35,410 nucleotides of DNA from CAZXEU01 sp964639665 (lineage in GTDB: Bacteria; Bacteroidota; Rhodothermia; Rhodothermales; Bin80). Under the pieces are notes generated by a model. The model made no database searches and was not told where the DNA came from. It saw only the letters and a list, made by a program, of their open reading frames with translations. The DNA lies in the NCBI GenBank assembly GCA_964639665.1, contig CAZXEU010000122.1:1-35410 (forward strand). The letters are read 5' to 3'. A program made the position numbers and the translations under genes. Positions 1 through 7,639 of this stretch are shown here, piece after piece. Within the stretch, counting starts at the first letter, position 1. Every line of letters begins with the position of its first letter.

Positions 1-38
1 TGCGTAGAAGCAGGACCTGCGCATCCTTTACCATCTCG

Positions 39-79
39 CTTGTGGACTGACCGAACAAACCGGCCGGTCCACTCACAAG
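39..79. repeat. Imperfect inverted repeat near the left edge
   Basis: CTTGTG at 39-44 is complementary to CACAAG at 74-79, and inside these arms TGGAC pairs with GTCCA with a 3-nt bulge. The centre holds the 10-bp palindrome ACCGGCCGGT (59-68). It could form a bulged hairpin. It lies just outside the 22-bp tandem repeat at 93-136, so it may be part of the same mobile-element end, but nothing shows this directly. Confidence 0.35.
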
Positions 80-92
80 ACGACGTCAAGTC

Positions 93-136
93 CCGTTAAT
101 TCTAATTGTCGTCGCCGTTAATTCTAAATGTCGTCA
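93..136 (+). repeat. 22-bp tandem repeat, candidate Tn7/Tn5053-type transposase-binding sites
   Basis: Two adjacent 22-bp units (93-114 and 115-136) share CCGTTAATTCTAAnTGTCGTC and differ at two positions. From memory, the T(A)ATTnTAAATGTCGTC pattern resembles the TnsB/TniA-binding repeats at the ends of Tn7-like and Tn5053-like transposons, including type V-K CAST ends, where TTAATTAATTGTCGTC units are arrayed. No transposase is in the window, and no target-site duplication or opposite end was found. If the orientation follows those elements, the element body would lie to the right. The reading as a transposon end is inference; the repeat itself is directly visible. Confidence 0.5.
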
Positions 137-435
137 ATCACAGACGCAAGCTGTGCCAATTATTCGGCGCAGCATCAAGTCTTCGTCACTCGGGCGGAGC
201 TAATTCCGAATAGATTTATAGGGTCAAGGCGTGAGCAAGGGATTCGTCATTCGGTGACCACGCAAGATGAGCAAGCAGCGCAGTCCCACCGAGTCCCGCG
301 TGGCTTGGACGGTGGGCAATGAGGAATTCGGAGCACGCCAAGAATCGGTTCCCAGGTCCACGGTGCGGAACTTGGACCAATCCGCGCAGCCAGAGTGTGG
401 CTTTCAGCCCATCGAGAATGCTTGGTCGGAAGAGA
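137..435. other. Non-coding stretch right of the tandem repeat
   Basis: No convincing gene was seen on either strand. Several degenerate CGTCA-containing segments follow the repeat (TCGTCAATCAC near 132, TCGTCACTCGG near 183, TCGTCATTCGG near 244). They are compatible with further weak transposase sites or decayed element-end sequence, but are too degenerate to call. Confidence 0.4.
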
Positions 436-957
436 TCAGTCAGCCAGGTCAGCCCAACCGAATTGGATCTTCAAAGACCGCAGCATGCTGAACGTGTTGT
501 CACGTCGTACGCCAAAATGATCACAGACATCGGGCAACTTCACTTCTCTCCTTGCTTCGGGCGCACTTTGCTCGTTCGTAACAACGGTCGAACCGTGGAC
601 CCGCGCGTAGGCAACCAGCCAACCGTCCGCGCCAGCTGCGAATTTCGCCTTCGCGTGGTCGAAGTAACTCGGGTGGCGTTGCACCCAAAGCATGACTTCC
701 GTGTAGGCTCCCACGACAGCATCGGTGTCCACGGGGAGAAAGAACCCTTGTGGGACATCGTCCTTTGCCCAGCGGACCAGGTCCTCTGCGGCATGGCCGG
801 CTAGTAGTTCATTGCGCACCCTGTCTACAGTGAAAACTCGTCCGCTTTGGTGAAAGTGCAATACGCTTTTCCAGAATCCGGGGCAAATGTCGAATGCGTA
901 ATACAGATTCTTCGCAGTGATGAATACGTCCGAATCCACAAGGTAGGTCTGCTTCAT
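436..957 (-). CDS. DUF4411 family PIN-like protein, probable toxin
   Basis: The 173-residue product matches the DUF4411 family, which has a PIN-like nuclease fold and is repeatedly found beside Xre-ImmA/IrrE proteins. The N-terminus carries YLVDSDVFITAKN with acidic D8 and D10, followed by the family-typical YYAFDICPGFW (19-29). E50, D111 in GADGWLVAYA and E129 in TVVTNE are plausible remaining metal ligands, and LPDVCDHFGV near the C-terminus is also typical. Its ATG overlaps the stop codon of the upstream gene by four bases (ATGA, 954-957), so the two are translationally coupled. The predicted role is RNA cleavage as the toxin of a toxin-antitoxin pair. The family assignment is strong; the activity and target are inferred. 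Confidence 0.85.
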   Translation of the reverse strand: MKQTYLVDSDVFITAKNLYYAFDICPGFWKSVLHFHQSGRVFTVDRVRNELLAGHAAEDLVRWAKDDVPQGFFLPVDTDAVVGAYTEVMLWVQRHPSYFDHAKAKFAAGADGWLVAYARVHGSTVVTNEQSAPEARREVKLPDVCDHFGVRRDNTFSMLRSLKIQFGWADLAD

Positions 958-2114
958 GGCGACGGGAGATCCACGCCCAGCCGCCTTGCGTACGTCTGGA
1001 AGGTTCCTCCCCGCAGCCCGGTCAATTCGTACGCTTTCCTGAAGCCGATACGTCCCTCCATCGCTGCGCGTAGCACCTGGCGCGCAAAAAGCTCGCCGAC
1101 ACGTGTATTCTGATTGTTGTAGAAATCGCCCCCTCCAGTTGCCTTGCTTGCCTTTCTCTCCTGTCCAACGTACTGGTCGTAGAAGTTGAGAAAAGTGCTT
1201 CTACCAACGAGCTTCAGGTCGAGGGCTCGACGGGCGGCCACCACAGGACTCACCTTGAATGTTTGGGCAAGTGCTCTAAAGGGACTCGCCTCGTGTTTGA
1301 CCTCCCGCCAACGCGCTTTGAATATCTCTGATGGCACCAGTAGTTCTGAGGCCGCCTGATTGCACCAGTCTTCCACGCCGGAGCCACCCGGCAAGAGACT
1401 TGGGAAGCCAGAAAGCCCTTTCGTTCCCAGCCAGATATGCGCCAATTCATGCGCGAGCGTAAACATCTGCGCAGACTTGGCATCTGCCCCATTCACAAAG
1501 ATGAGCGGCGCATATGGATCGGCGAGCGCAAAGCCTCTGAATTCCTCCACGCTAAGCTGGCGATGCGTGTTATTGCCCACAACACCGTTAATCACCGCCA
1601 TGACACCTAGCCCCTCAATTGACCGACGGAGCGCACTCACGGCTTCCTGCCAGGAGCGGATACCTTCAGACCAGCCATCCTTCAGGCCAAGTGCCAGCCG
1701 CATTTCTTGACCTACGGCTCCTGGTCTGTCGGTACGCCGAGCACTGCCCACAAAGGCCAGTGGCTTCATGTCACTCTCTACCAGAGATTCCCTCAGCCAT
1801 GCCTGTCGACCCTGCATGGCGTAAAGCGTGTCAAGCAAGTTGGGGCTTGCCTTGTCCCGTGTGGCGCCGGTGACGGTGCGGAAGTCAGGAACCGGAAGGT
1901 GCTCATCAGGAGGACTCGGCAGGAACAGGTAGCCGAGCGGCGTATGGGTAACCTTGGCCAGCCTCTCAAGCTGCTTTAAGGTCGGCTGCTTCTCTTTTCG
2001 GACCCAGGCCGGAAGGTGCGGAATGCGCTCTGCAAGGTCCTCTATGCTTTGGCCTGCTCGCTCACAAGCCCAGCGAAGCATCTCAGGTGGTACTTGGACG
2101 CGCGTTACGGGCAT
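954..2114 (-). CDS. Xre-type HTH / ImmA-IrrE metallopeptidase, probable antitoxin
   Basis: The 386-residue product starts with a divergent Xre-like helix-turn-helix (about residues 10-60, with PTLKQLERLAKVTHTPLGYL) and continues into a DUF955/ImmA-IrrE zinc-peptidase domain. The metal-binding motif is LAHELAHIWL with H222, E223 and H226; E257 in CNQAASELLVP is the likely third ligand. A C-terminal region of about 100 residues (FLNFYDQYVG through the end) is typical of the long members that accompany DUF4411. The gene is first in the pair, with a 4-bp ATGA overlap into the PIN-like gene. By family knowledge such proteins repress their own promoter and neutralise the partner; whether the peptidase is active here is unknown. 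Confidence 0.85.
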   Translation of the reverse strand: MPVTRVQVPPEMLRWACERAGQSIEDLAERIPHLPAWVRKEKQPTLKQLERLAKVTHTPLGYLFLPSPPDEHLPVPDFRTVTGATRDKASPNLLDTLYAMQGRQAWLRESLVESDMKPLAFVGSARRTDRPGAVGQEMRLALGLKDGWSEGIRSWQEAVSALRRSIEGLGVMAVINGVVGNNTHRQLSVEEFRGFALADPYAPLIFVNGADAKSAQMFTLAHELAHIWLGTKGLSGFPSLLPGGSGVEDWCNQAASELLVPSEIFKARWREVKHEASPFRALAQTFKVSPVVAARRALDLKLVGRSTFLNFYDQYVGQERKASKATGGGDFYNNQNTRVGELFARQVLRAAMEGRIGFRKAYELTGLRGGTFQTYARRLGVDLPSP

Positions 2115-2639
2115 TTGCTTTCGGTACCGTCATTGGGAAGGTACTCCTTACGGCACTGGCGATGGTGACCACAGGTTCGTACGCGGAGATTGAGCGATTA
2201 CCACTTTGACCGCATAACAATTGGCGCAGATAGACCGGGTGCAGCCCACAGCCGGACTTGTCAAACTCAGGTATCCAGACGACTGTTCGGCACAGCCAAG
2301 GGAAGGCAAGGCCAAGGCTGTGCCCCGCAGCCCGATTCCTGGAAAGTCTTCCGACTGATTCAAGATTGAAGTCTGCCCGGTTGTTTGGCTTTGGCGAGGC
2401 AAGTCTGGCCCGGTGGGCAATGGATTGTGGTGGCGATGGTGTGTCTGTCTGTAGTCCTCCTTCCGTCGCTGCTCTTGGTCAATAGCTCTTCCCGAACGTT
2501 GCAGGATTCGGTAGAAGCGAATAGGCCCAGGCTAATCTCGTTCGTTTTTGTGTCTCGCTGAGGCCTAGGATGGAATACCAGCGCACTATGGTCGCTGTTC
2601 TCGTAAGTTGCACAGCTACGATTTCGATCTGTTAGATTC
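2115..2639. other. Non-coding region between the TA pair and the fusion gene
   Basis: About 525 bases separate the divergently transcribed antitoxin and fusion genes. No ORF here has recognisable protein character, and no copy of the 93-136 repeat was seen in either orientation, so a second transposon end is not visible. Promoters for both flanking genes must lie here, but no consensus site stands out. Confidence 0.4.
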
Positions 2640-5600
2640 ATGTATCTGAACCAGGTTGCGCCGCGGCTAAGTGTTGAGGATGCGGTCTGCATAGCGCGAG
2701 AACATTACGGACTAGGCGCTTCGGCCAAGTCACTTGACAGTCACCTTGACCAGAATTTCCTGCTTAGCACAGACCGCGGGAAATTTGTGCTGAAGGTCGC
2801 CAATGCTGCCCTGGATCCCCGATCGATTGACCTGCAGCAGCAGGTTCTAATGCACTTGGCGGCAGGTCCGAACGGCGTACGTCACCAGAAGCCTGTTTGG
2901 ACCGCAGGCGGAAGGCCGACTGCAGTGGTGGGCGAGCACAAGGTCTGGCTCGTCACTTACCTGGACGGACGAATGCTGACGGAGGCGAAGCCCCGGACGC
3001 CAGGGCTGCTACGCAGCCTCGGAGGCCTTATTGGCAGGTTGGACCGGCGGCTCATGGACTTTACCCACCCGTATGCGCGGCGAGAATACTTTTGGGACCT
3101 TCGCCTGGCCAGCACGCTGCGCGAGTACATGCATCATATCCCGGACTCCGCAAGGCGAAGCCTAGTGGACCGCATGCTATCCCGTTTCGAGGCCGATACG
3201 CTTCCCCAACTGCCTGGCCTGCGGTGCAGCCCGATCCACAACGACGCCAACGATGCCAACATTGTGGTGGACGGGCTTGGATATGAAGCCCGCGCAACCG
3301 GCATCATAGACTTTGGGGATCTCCTTGTCGCACCGGCAATCTTTGAGGTGGCCATAGCGGCGACCTACATGATGCTCGGAGAAGCCGACCCGATCGGCGT
3401 GGCAGCTGAGGTGGTTCGCGGCTACCACGAGGAGTTTCCGCTTTTTAAGGCTGAACTGGAGGTCCTCCTGGGTCTCATTTGTACGCGGCTTAGCTGCAGC
3501 GTTCTGGTGTCTGCATTTCGCGCGACCGTGGAGCCGGAAAACGCATATGTGCGCGTTTCAGAGGCGCGTGCCTGGGAGCTCCTCGAAAGGTTGTCGAACC
3601 TGTCGCCGGCACTTGCGCTCTATCGCTTTCGCGAGGCGTGCGAAATGGAGCCCTGCCCGAAATCACCGCGGGTCGTGCTCTGGCTGCGGGCCCATCGTGC
3701 CGAGTTTGCGCCGGTCATGCAGCCGGATGTCCGGACGTCGCCGCCTGCGGTGCTCGATTTCGGGGTGGAGAGCCTCCTGACGCCGCGTCCGGGTGAAGCT
3801 TTGGACCCGCACGCGGCCGCCCGTACCATCCTGGATGCCATTCACCGCGCGGGCGCCGAAATCGGTCTGGGCCGCTACGACGAAGTTCGTCTGGTCTACA
3901 ATGCGGATGCGTTCCTGTCGGCCCACGGTGAGCGCCGGACGGTACACCTAGGAATCGACCTGTTTCAGGAGACGGGATCAGTCGTGTACGCTCCCATCGA
4001 CGCAGTGGTAGAGGGGTGTGGCTACCGGAAGGGGCACCTGGACTACGGGGGTTTTGTAGTGCTGCGCCACGAGGCCGGTGACGACGTATTCTTTACCCTG
4101 TACGGCCACCTGAGCCCGGACTTTGATCTCGAGCCTGGACAAGCCGTGCGCAGGGGTCAGCAGATCGGCAGGCTAGGTTCGCCTGAGGAGAACGGCGGGT
4201 GGGCACCGCATCTGCACTTCCAGGTAATTTGCGATTTGCTGGACACGGCGCCGGCGTTTCCCGGAGTCGCACTCCCGAGCCAGCGCCGAACGTGGCTCAG
4301 CCTGTGCCCCGATCCCAATCATATCCTGGGGGTGCAGCGACGGGCCTTTCCCGCGCAGGCGCTGGGAATGGCAGAGGTTCTTGCGTTGCGAGCCCGCCAC
4401 ATTGGAGCAAGCCTCAGTGTATCCTATCGGCGGCCTCTTCACATTCTGCGAGGCTATCGCCAGTTCCTCTATGACGCGGATGGGCAGGCCTACCTGGACG
4501 CGGTCAACAACGTCCCGCATGTAGGGCACTGCCATCCTAGAGTGGTGCGTGCCGCGCAGCGCCAGATGGAGGTCTTGTGCACCAACACGCGCTACGTGCA
4601 CGAGACGCTGGTAAACTACGCCGGCAGACTCGCGCGCACGATGCCCGGCGGACTTGACGTGTGCATTTTCGTGAATTCGGGCAGCGAGGCCAATGATCTA
4701 GCTCTGCGGATGGCGTTTGCGCATACGGGAATGCGAGACGTGATTGTGCTGGACGGCGCCTATCACGGACATCTCAGTTCGCTGATTGACATCAGTCCGT
4801 ACAAGTTTGACGGTCCAGGCGGTCGCGGCGCCCCCGCACATGTGCACAAGGTGGTGCGACCGGACGGCTACAGGGGGCCCTATTTTGGCATGGACGTTGA
4901 GACGGGCAGCCGCTTTGCCGCCCACGTGGACGACGCCATCAAGGCACTCGGCCGGGGGGGGCGCAAGCCGGCGGCCTTCATTTCGGAATCGCTGCTAGGT
5001 TGCGGTGGCCAGATCGAGTTTCCGCGGGGATACCTGGCCGCGGTATACCGCCATGTGCGCTCAGCCGGCGCCGTATGCATTGCCGACGAAGTGCAAGTCG
5101 GCTTCGGACGGGTTGGCACGCACTTTTGGGGATTCGAGACACAGAACGCCGTACCGGACATCGTTGTGCTGGGCAAGCCCATGGGCAACGGGCATCCGCT
5201 TGCTGCTGTGGTTACAACGAAGGAAATCGCTGCAGCATTCGACAACGGCATGGAGTTTTTTAGCACTTTTGGAGGCAATAATGTCAGCTGCGAGGTAGGC
5301 ATGGCCGTGCTGGACGTAATCGAGGAGGAGCATCTGCAAGAGAATGCGCTGGCGACCGGAGAGCATTTGAAGAACTGCCTGCGCGCGCTGCAAACTAGGC
5401 ACGAAACAATTGGCGATGTGCGTGGACGCGGCCTCTTTCTCGGCGTGGAACTGGTCCGGAACAGGTCGACGCGCGTGCCTGCGCCGCAATCAGCCTCCTA
5501 TGCGGCAAACCGCTTGCGGGACCTGGGAGTCCTGGTGAGCACAGACGGGCCGCACAATAACGTGCTGAAGATCAAGCCTCCGATGGTGTTCGACGTTGCA

Positions 5601-5681
5601 GATGCGGACAAGCTGACCCACACGCTGGACCAGACACTATCCGAAGAGTTCGTTCGACTCAGAGTATCTCCACAAGCCTGA
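2640..5681 (+). CDS. APH-like kinase / M23 / class-III aminotransferase-fold phospho-lyase fusion
   Basis: This 1013-residue protein has three domains. Residues 1-330 are an aminoglycoside-phosphotransferase-like kinase with catalytic HNDANDAN (H200, D202, N207) and the metal motif DFGD (D224, D227). Residues 400-560 are an M23/LytM domain with all metal ligands kept: H436 and D440 (HLGID), H490 (YGHLS), H524 and H526 (PHLHF). Residues 590-1010 are a PLP class-III aminotransferase fold with Schiff-base lysine K846 in LGKPMGNGHPLAAV. That motif and the kinase fusion resemble the hydroxylysine kinase / AGXT2L ammoniophospholyase families, so a likely job is phosphorylating an amino alcohol, then eliminating phosphate and ammonia to give an aldehyde. 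No signal peptide is seen, so it should be cytosolic. The substrate and the M23 role are unknown. It overlaps the convergent FKBP gene by 23 bp. Confidence 0.9.
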   Translation: MYLNQVAPRLSVEDAVCIAREHYGLGASAKSLDSHLDQNFLLSTDRGKFVLKVANAALDPRSIDLQQQVLMHLAAGPNGVRHQKPVWTAGGRPTAVVGEHKVWLVTYLDGRMLTEAKPRTPGLLRSLGGLIGRLDRRLMDFTHPYARREYFWDLRLASTLREYMHHIPDSARRSLVDRMLSRFEADTLPQLPGLRCSPIHNDANDANIVVDGLGYEARATGIIDFGDLLVAPAIFEVAIAATYMMLGEADPIGVAAEVVRGYHEEFPLFKAELEVLLGLICTRLSCSVLVSAFRATVEPENAYVRVSEARAWELLERLSNLSPALALYRFREACEMEPCPKSPRVVLWLRAHRAEFAPVMQPDVRTSPPAVLDFGVESLLTPRPGEALDPHAAARTILDAIHRAGAEIGLGRYDEVRLVYNADAFLSAHGERRTVHLGIDLFQETGSVVYAPIDAVVEGCGYRKGHLDYGGFVVLRHEAGDDVFFTLYGHLSPDFDLEPGQAVRRGQQIGRLGSPEENGGWAPHLHFQVICDLLDTAPAFPGVALPSQRRTWLSLCPDPNHILGVQRRAFPAQALGMAEVLALRARHIGASLSVSYRRPLHILRGYRQFLYDADGQAYLDAVNNVPHVGHCHPRVVRAAQRQMEVLCTNTRYVHETLVNYAGRLARTMPGGLDVCIFVNSGSEANDLALRMAFAHTGMRDVIVLDGAYHGHLSSLIDISPYKFDGPGGRGAPAHVHKVVRPDGYRGPYFGMDVETGSRFAAHVDDAIKALGRGGRKPAAFISESLLGCGGQIEFPRGYLAAVYRHVRSAGAVCIADEVQVGFGRVGTHFWGFETQNAVPDIVVLGKPMGNGHPLAAVVTTKEIAAAFDNGMEFFSTFGGNNVSCEVGMAVLDVIEEEHLQENALATGEHLKNCLRALQTRHETIGDVRGRGLFLGVELVRNRSTRVPAPQSASYAANRLRDLGVLVSTDGPHNNVLKIKPPMVFDVADADKLTHTLDQTLSEEFVRLRVSPQA

Positions 5682-6129
5682 GCTCGAAGATCATTACGGC
5701 GTTTGGCGGGACCGGATCTCGCCCCTCTGAGCCGTAAGCCAACTCGGGCGGCACAACGAGTTGCCGCTCGCCGTTCAGCCGCATGCCTATTATTCCCTCG
5801 TCCCAGCCGTCGATTACCTGGCGAGTGCCCACGGTAAATAGGAAAGGCTCCTCCCTCAGGTAAGAACTGTCCACAAGTCTTCCATTGGCCAGCCACGCGT
5901 GGTAGTGCACGCTTACAATGTCACCGTTCTTGACCGGGTTGCCCGTCCCATCTACAAAGTCGTAGTACTTCAGACCTGTCGGTGTAACAACGTAGTCTTC
6001 ATCCGGCACTGCGCGTGGTTTGGGAAGGTCTTCCTCCGGCGTGGGCTCGGCTGTCGGTGGCTCAGCGCAACCTGAAGCAACCAGCAGGATTACGGCAAGA
6101 GGCAATCTGGTGGCTATAGCGCGCAACAT
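5659..6129 (-). CDS. FKBP-type peptidyl-prolyl cis-trans isomerase, lipoprotein
   Basis: Starting at ATG 6129 the 156-residue product has a lipoprotein signal (MLRAIATRLPLAVILLVASG) with lipobox cysteine C21, a proline/glutamate-rich linker, and a C-terminal FKBP domain (about 50-156). Recognisable FKBP elements are VSVHYHAWLANG, FTVGTRQVIDGWDEGI, and AYGSEGRDPVPPNAVMIFEL. The frame is open to 6288, but the signal peptide begins exactly at the internal ATG, so the shorter start is chosen. It should catalyse proline isomerisation in proteins folding in the periplasm, anchored to a membrane. Its 3' end overlaps the end of the fusion gene on the other strand by 23 bp, and it is divergent from pepP with a 120-bp spacer. 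Confidence 0.9.
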   Translation of the reverse strand: MLRAIATRLPLAVILLVASGCAEPPTAEPTPEEDLPKPRAVPDEDYVVTPTGLKYYDFVDGTGNPVKNGDIVSVHYHAWLANGRLVDSSYLREEPFLFTVGTRQVIDGWDEGIIGMRLNGERQLVVPPELAYGSEGRDPVPPNAVMIFELRLVEIL

Positions 6130-6249
6130 GTAAATTCTGCGGCACGATTGATCGCAGGAAACGTGATTCCACCCGGGCTGTTTCTGCGGCTGGAGCATGG
6201 CAACGTGCCCGTTGTTCCAGTGTTCTAACTGCGCACAAAACCTGCTGCC

Positions 6250-7638
6250 ATGTTCAGTCCGAGTACGTACCGCAAAAGGAGAGAGCAACTGGCTCGCGCG
6301 CTGGAAACCGGCGTGGCGCTCTTCCTGGGCAACCAGGAAAGCCCGATGAATTACGAAGACAACATGTATCCCTTTAGGCAGGACAGCTCGTTTCTGTACT
6401 ACTGGGGCCTAGCTTCTCCCGGACTTGCCGCTCTGCTGGATGTGGACGAAGGACGGCACGTGCTTGTCGGTGACGACGCAACTGTTGCGGACATGGTTTG
6501 GACGGGCCCGCAGCCGCGGCTAAGGGAAAGAGCGGCGGCCGTGGACGTGCTGGAGACGATGCCCGCAGCCGGACTGGAGGCGGCGATCCGACGCTTCCAG
6601 GCGCAGGGTCGGAGGGTGCATGTTCTGCCCCAGTATCGCACCGAGAGCAGGGTCAAACTGGAATCGCTGCTGCGGTTGCCTGCCGGGGGCGCCGGCGACG
6701 AGGTATCGTCCTCATTGGTGCGTGCCGTAATTGCGCAGCGTTCTGTCAAGGATGATGCCGAGGTGGCGGAGATCGACCATGCGCTGGAAGTGTCGCATGC
6801 CATGCATACAGCCGCAATGCGCGAGGCGGCACCCGGGCGTGTCGAGCGGGAAATTGCGGGTATGGTGGAAGGCATTGCCATAGCCGGCGGTGGCCGGCTT
6901 GCCTTTCCGATCATATTCTCCAAACGGGGAGAAGTACTGCACAATCACACGTATGACAATCTGCTGCGGGAAGGAGACCTGGTGGTCCATGACAGCGGTG
7001 CCAGCTCTCGCTCCGGTTATGCCAGCGACATTACGCGTACCATTCCGGTTTCCGGCAAATTCACCGAACGCCAGCGCGCCATTTACGAATGCGTCCTGTC
7101 TGCCCAGATGGAGGCCATCGATGGTATACGGCCAGGCCAAGCCTTTCGCGACCTGCATTTTCGGTCAGCAATTGCCATTGTCCGGGCGCTGTGCGACTTG
7201 GGACTCATGAAGGGTGATCCGCAAGACGCGGTTACCGAGGGTGCCCACGCTCTCTTCTATCCGCACGGACTGGGGCACATGATGGGACTGGACGTGCACG
7301 ACATGGAAGGACTCGGAGAAGATCTTGTGGGCTACGATGCCGATGTGCAGCGTTCAGCGCAATTCGGGACGCGTTCGCTGCGGCTAGGCAAGTCTCTCGA
7401 ACCAGGTCACGTGGTGACCGTGGAACCGGGCTGTTACTTCATTGAGGCCTTGATCGATCAGTGGGCGGCGGAAAAGCGCTATGCTGCATTTATCGACTAT
7501 TCTGCTCTCGAGGCCTGGCGCGGATTCGGCGGCGCCCGCATCGAAGACGATGTCCTCGTAACGGTGGAAGGATGCCGGGTTCTCGGCCCAGCAATACCGA
7601 AATCTGTGCAGGACGTAGAAACGGCTTGCGTACGCTAA
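6250..7638 (+). CDS. pepP: Xaa-Pro aminopeptidase (M24B)
   Basis: The 462-residue product has an N-terminal aminopeptidase P domain (about 1-135, with NYEDNMYPFRQDSSFLYYWG) and a C-terminal pita-bread metallopeptidase domain. The five dimetal ligands are visible: D248 (VVHDSGA), D260 (YASDITRT), H343 (GLGHMMG), E392 (VEPGCYF) and E432 (RIEDDVLV). It should remove N-terminal residues from peptides with proline in position two, in the cytosol, with Mn or a similar metal. It has no signal peptide. The length and the 12-residue spacing between the first two aspartates fit the Bacteroidota-type enzymes. It ends one base before the convergent mtaB gene. Confidence 0.92.
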   Translation: MFSPSTYRKRREQLARALETGVALFLGNQESPMNYEDNMYPFRQDSSFLYYWGLASPGLAALLDVDEGRHVLVGDDATVADMVWTGPQPRLRERAAAVDVLETMPAAGLEAAIRRFQAQGRRVHVLPQYRTESRVKLESLLRLPAGGAGDEVSSSLVRAVIAQRSVKDDAEVAEIDHALEVSHAMHTAAMREAAPGRVEREIAGMVEGIAIAGGGRLAFPIIFSKRGEVLHNHTYDNLLREGDLVVHDSGASSRSGYASDITRTIPVSGKFTERQRAIYECVLSAQMEAIDGIRPGQAFRDLHFRSAIAIVRALCDLGLMKGDPQDAVTEGAHALFYPHGLGHMMGLDVHDMEGLGEDLVGYDADVQRSAQFGTRSLRLGKSLEPGHVVTVEPGCYFIEALIDQWAAEKRYAAFIDYSALEAWRGFGGARIEDDVLVTVEGCRVLGPAIPKSVQDVETACVR

Positions 7639-7639
7639 T

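Noticed and set aside
319..804. 161-codon plus-strand frame over the DUF4411 gene
   Set aside because: It is antisense to a clearly recognised family member and its translation has no domain or signal.
2640..5681. Aminoglycoside resistance gene
   Set aside because: The APH-like kinase domain is only one part of a three-domain protein; the AGXT2L-like lyase partner points to amino-alcohol metabolism rather than drug modification.
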